In this document: piece by piece, positions 5,621-6,591 of the stretch
Numbering within the stretch: position 1 is the first letter of the stretch
Layout of the letters: each line of letters opens with the position of its first letter
DNA from: Elusimicrobiota bacterium
GTDB taxonomy: Bacteria; CG03; SLGR01; PWQF01
Reading direction: 5' to 3'
Length of the DNA stretch: 6,591 bases
Assembly: GCA_003558145.1 (NCBI GenBank)
Contig: PWMP01000037.1
Span: forward strand, 1 to 6,591
Translations under genes and position numbers: made by a program
The notes under the pieces: model-generated
Database searches by the model: none
Seen by the model: only the letters and a program-made list of their open reading frames with translations
Told to the model about the DNA's origin: nothing

Positions 5621-6472
5621 ATGGCTGAACAGGACGCTAAAATTAAAAAACTCAAAGCACACTTGAAAAGCCGCAAAGATGTGGTAATGGCTTTTGTTTT
5701 TGGTTCGCGGGCAACCGGGGCCGGCCGCAGCCAATCCGATTGGGATATAGCAGTATATTTATCACCTTCAAAAAAAAGAATTGAGTGGGAGTCCGACCTC
5801 GACTATAGGCAGGAACAGGAGATATGGCGCGATTGTACTGAAATACTCGAGACGGACGCTGTGGATCTTTTGATACTCAACAAGGCGCCCGCAAGTATGG
5901 CGGAAACAGCGATACGCGGCACGCCACTGGTGATAAAGGATACCGGGGTCTGGCTTAAATTTATGTCTGTTGTAACCTCGGCTGCAGAGGAGTACCGTCG
6001 TTTTGTTGATGAATTCTATGCCATTAGCCAGCGTTCTACATCACTGACGCCGCGGGATCAGGAGGATTTAAAACGTACTGTTAGTTTTGTTGAGGAGCAA
6101 ATTCGCCTTTATTCCGTCTACCAGGGTTTTACTTTGGATGACTTTGAACAGGACCCGCGCAAGCGCAACGAAATTGAACGTTGGCTTGAAAATATTGTAA
6201 ACGCTGTTATTGACATTTCAAAAGTTGTTTTAGGCAGCAAAAAACGCCGTGTTCCGCCGACATACCGTGAGGCGGTGGCGCGGACGGTTCGCGAGTACAG
6301 ACTTCCTGAAGAATTTGTTGGGTATCTTGAACGGTGGGTAAAACTGCGCAATGAACTCGCTCATGAGTATTTAGACATCAAGTGGAAACGTATTTCTGAT
6401 TTTGCCGGGACAAGCGAACGGGTGATAAAAGCATTCCTGGATGCAACCAGGAAATTTATTAAAGAAACCTAG
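5621..6472 (+). CDS. MNT nucleotidyltransferase-HEPN (DUF86) fusion, MntA-HepT-like toxin-antitoxin in one chain
   Basis: A 283-aa soluble protein of two domains. Residues 1 to about 135 are a minimal nucleotidyltransferase: GSRATG (28-33), SDWDIAV (39-45) with metal-binding D40 and D42, and the third acidic residue D82 in AVDLLIL; the region to YRRFVDEFYAI (125-135) matches an MntA C-terminus. Residues about 146-265 are HEPN/DUF86: NIVNAVIDISK (191-201), VPPTYREAV (211-219), and RNELAHEY (243-250), the HepT RX4HXY motif with the RNase-site R243 and H248 and the AMPylatable Y250. In two-gene systems MntA polyAMPylates the HepT tyrosine to silence its RNase; here both are covalently joined, so self-modification in cis is inferred. 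The linker is about 136-145. ATG 5621 is the first possible start after the in-frame TGA at 5606. It is monocistronic here, and its arginine codons differ from the repair genes. It could instead be a nucleotide-transferring enzyme with a structural HEPN. Confidence 0.9.
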   Translation: MAEQDAKIKKLKAHLKSRKDVVMAFVFGSRATGAGRSQSDWDIAVYLSPSKKRIEWESDLDYRQEQEIWRDCTEILETDAVDLLILNKAPASMAETAIRGTPLVIKDTGVWLKFMSVVTSAAEEYRRFVDEFYAISQRSTSLTPRDQEDLKRTVSFVEEQIRLYSVYQGFTLDDFEQDPRKRNEIERWLENIVNAVIDISKVVLGSKKRRVPPTYREAVARTVREYRLPEEFVGYLERWVKLRNELAHEYLDIKWKRISDFAGTSERVIKAFLDATRKFIKET

Positions 6473-6476
6473 CCAG

Positions 6477-6490
6477 AACTCCCGGGAGTT
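6477..6490. terminator. 14-bp palindrome just after the MNT-HEPN stop
   Basis: AACTCCC followed directly by GGGAGTT, a perfect palindrome 4 nt after the TAG stop. As RNA it would fold as a five-pair stem with a CCGG loop. No T-run follows (TGCCCGC), so it is a poor intrinsic terminator; it may be a transcript-end stabiliser or a protein site. Confidence 0.25.
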
Positions 6491-6550
6491 TGCCCGCATT
6501 AACATCGAGGCGCCAATTCATTTGCTATCCTGGCCGCACTGTGGTAAAGA

Positions 6551-6568
6551 TAGCCCCCGCTGGGGTTG
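6551..6568. other. GC-rich inverted repeat next to the right-edge promoter
   Basis: GCCCC (6553-6557) faces GGGGT (6562-6566) around CGCT, extendable to seven pairs with wobble. It abuts and partly overlaps the TTGACA box, so it could be a terminator stem for the preceding gene or an operator for the next. No T-run follows. The rest of 6491-6550 shows nothing I can assign. Confidence 0.2.
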
Positions 6569-6591
6569 ACAAATTAGAGAAGCGGTGTTAT
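6566..6591 (+). promoter_or_regulatory. Candidate strong sigma70 promoter cut by the window end
   Basis: TTGACA (6566-6571) is a perfect -35. Exactly 17 nt later the window ends with TAT (6589-6591), the first half of a -10, preceded by TGT, which fits an extended -10. If the next bases continue as AAT or similar, a highly expressed unit such as a stable RNA may start just beyond the window. The -10 cannot be confirmed here. Confidence 0.4.

Noticed and set aside
5494..5676. Minus-strand 60-aa frame with a lipoprotein-like N-terminus (LILASC)
   Set aside because: It begins antisense to the MNT domain start, has no continuing mature domain, and the hydrophobic run comes from reading AT-rich spacer backwards.

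Overview
The window looks like a bacterial chromosome fragment of moderate GC content. The first three genes use AGG/AGA arginine and ATA isoleucine codons heavily and are packed with overlapping ends. All three are housekeeping DNA-repair or nucleotide-hygiene genes. Nothing in the sequence fixes the phylum. An Elusimicrobiota/Omnitrophota-like lineage is only a guess from codon style and gene packing.

Region 1 (1-5159) is a tight + strand operon. It holds the 3' part of a UvrD/PcrA-type superfamily 1 helicase whose start lies upstream of the window, then a Nudix hydrolase overlapping it by 11 nt, then mfd (transcription-repair coupling factor), which starts at a GTG overlapping the Nudix stop as GTGA. 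UvrD/PcrA and Mfd are the two bacterial motors known to act on stalled RNA polymerase, so the operon groups both transcription-coupled repair branches with a nucleotide-cleaning enzyme. Both motors look compact. The UvrD homologue stops soon after motif VI, and Mfd (998 aa) appears to lack part of the UvrB-like D1b/D3 region.

Region 2 (5160-5620) is about 460 nt of AT-rich sequence without a convincing gene. It contains weak hairpins, a perfect 21-bp palindrome, and two promoter-like elements of near-identical sequence (TTGGA(A/T), 17-nt spacer, TATATT) 159 bp apart. The second sits so close to the next ATG that the transcript could be leaderless.

Region 3 (5621-6472) encodes one 283-aa protein. 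It joins an MNT nucleotidyltransferase (MntA antitoxin-like) to a HEPN/DUF86 domain (HepT toxin-like, with an intact RNELAHEY motif). This looks like a MntA-HepT toxin-antitoxin pair fused into one chain. Its arginine codon use differs sharply from the upstream helicase, which suggests separate acquisition. It is the most unusual item here.

Region 4 (6473-6591) has a 14-bp palindrome just after the stop and, at the right edge, a consensus TTGACA -35 box with what may be a truncated -10, so another transcription unit may begin just outside the window.
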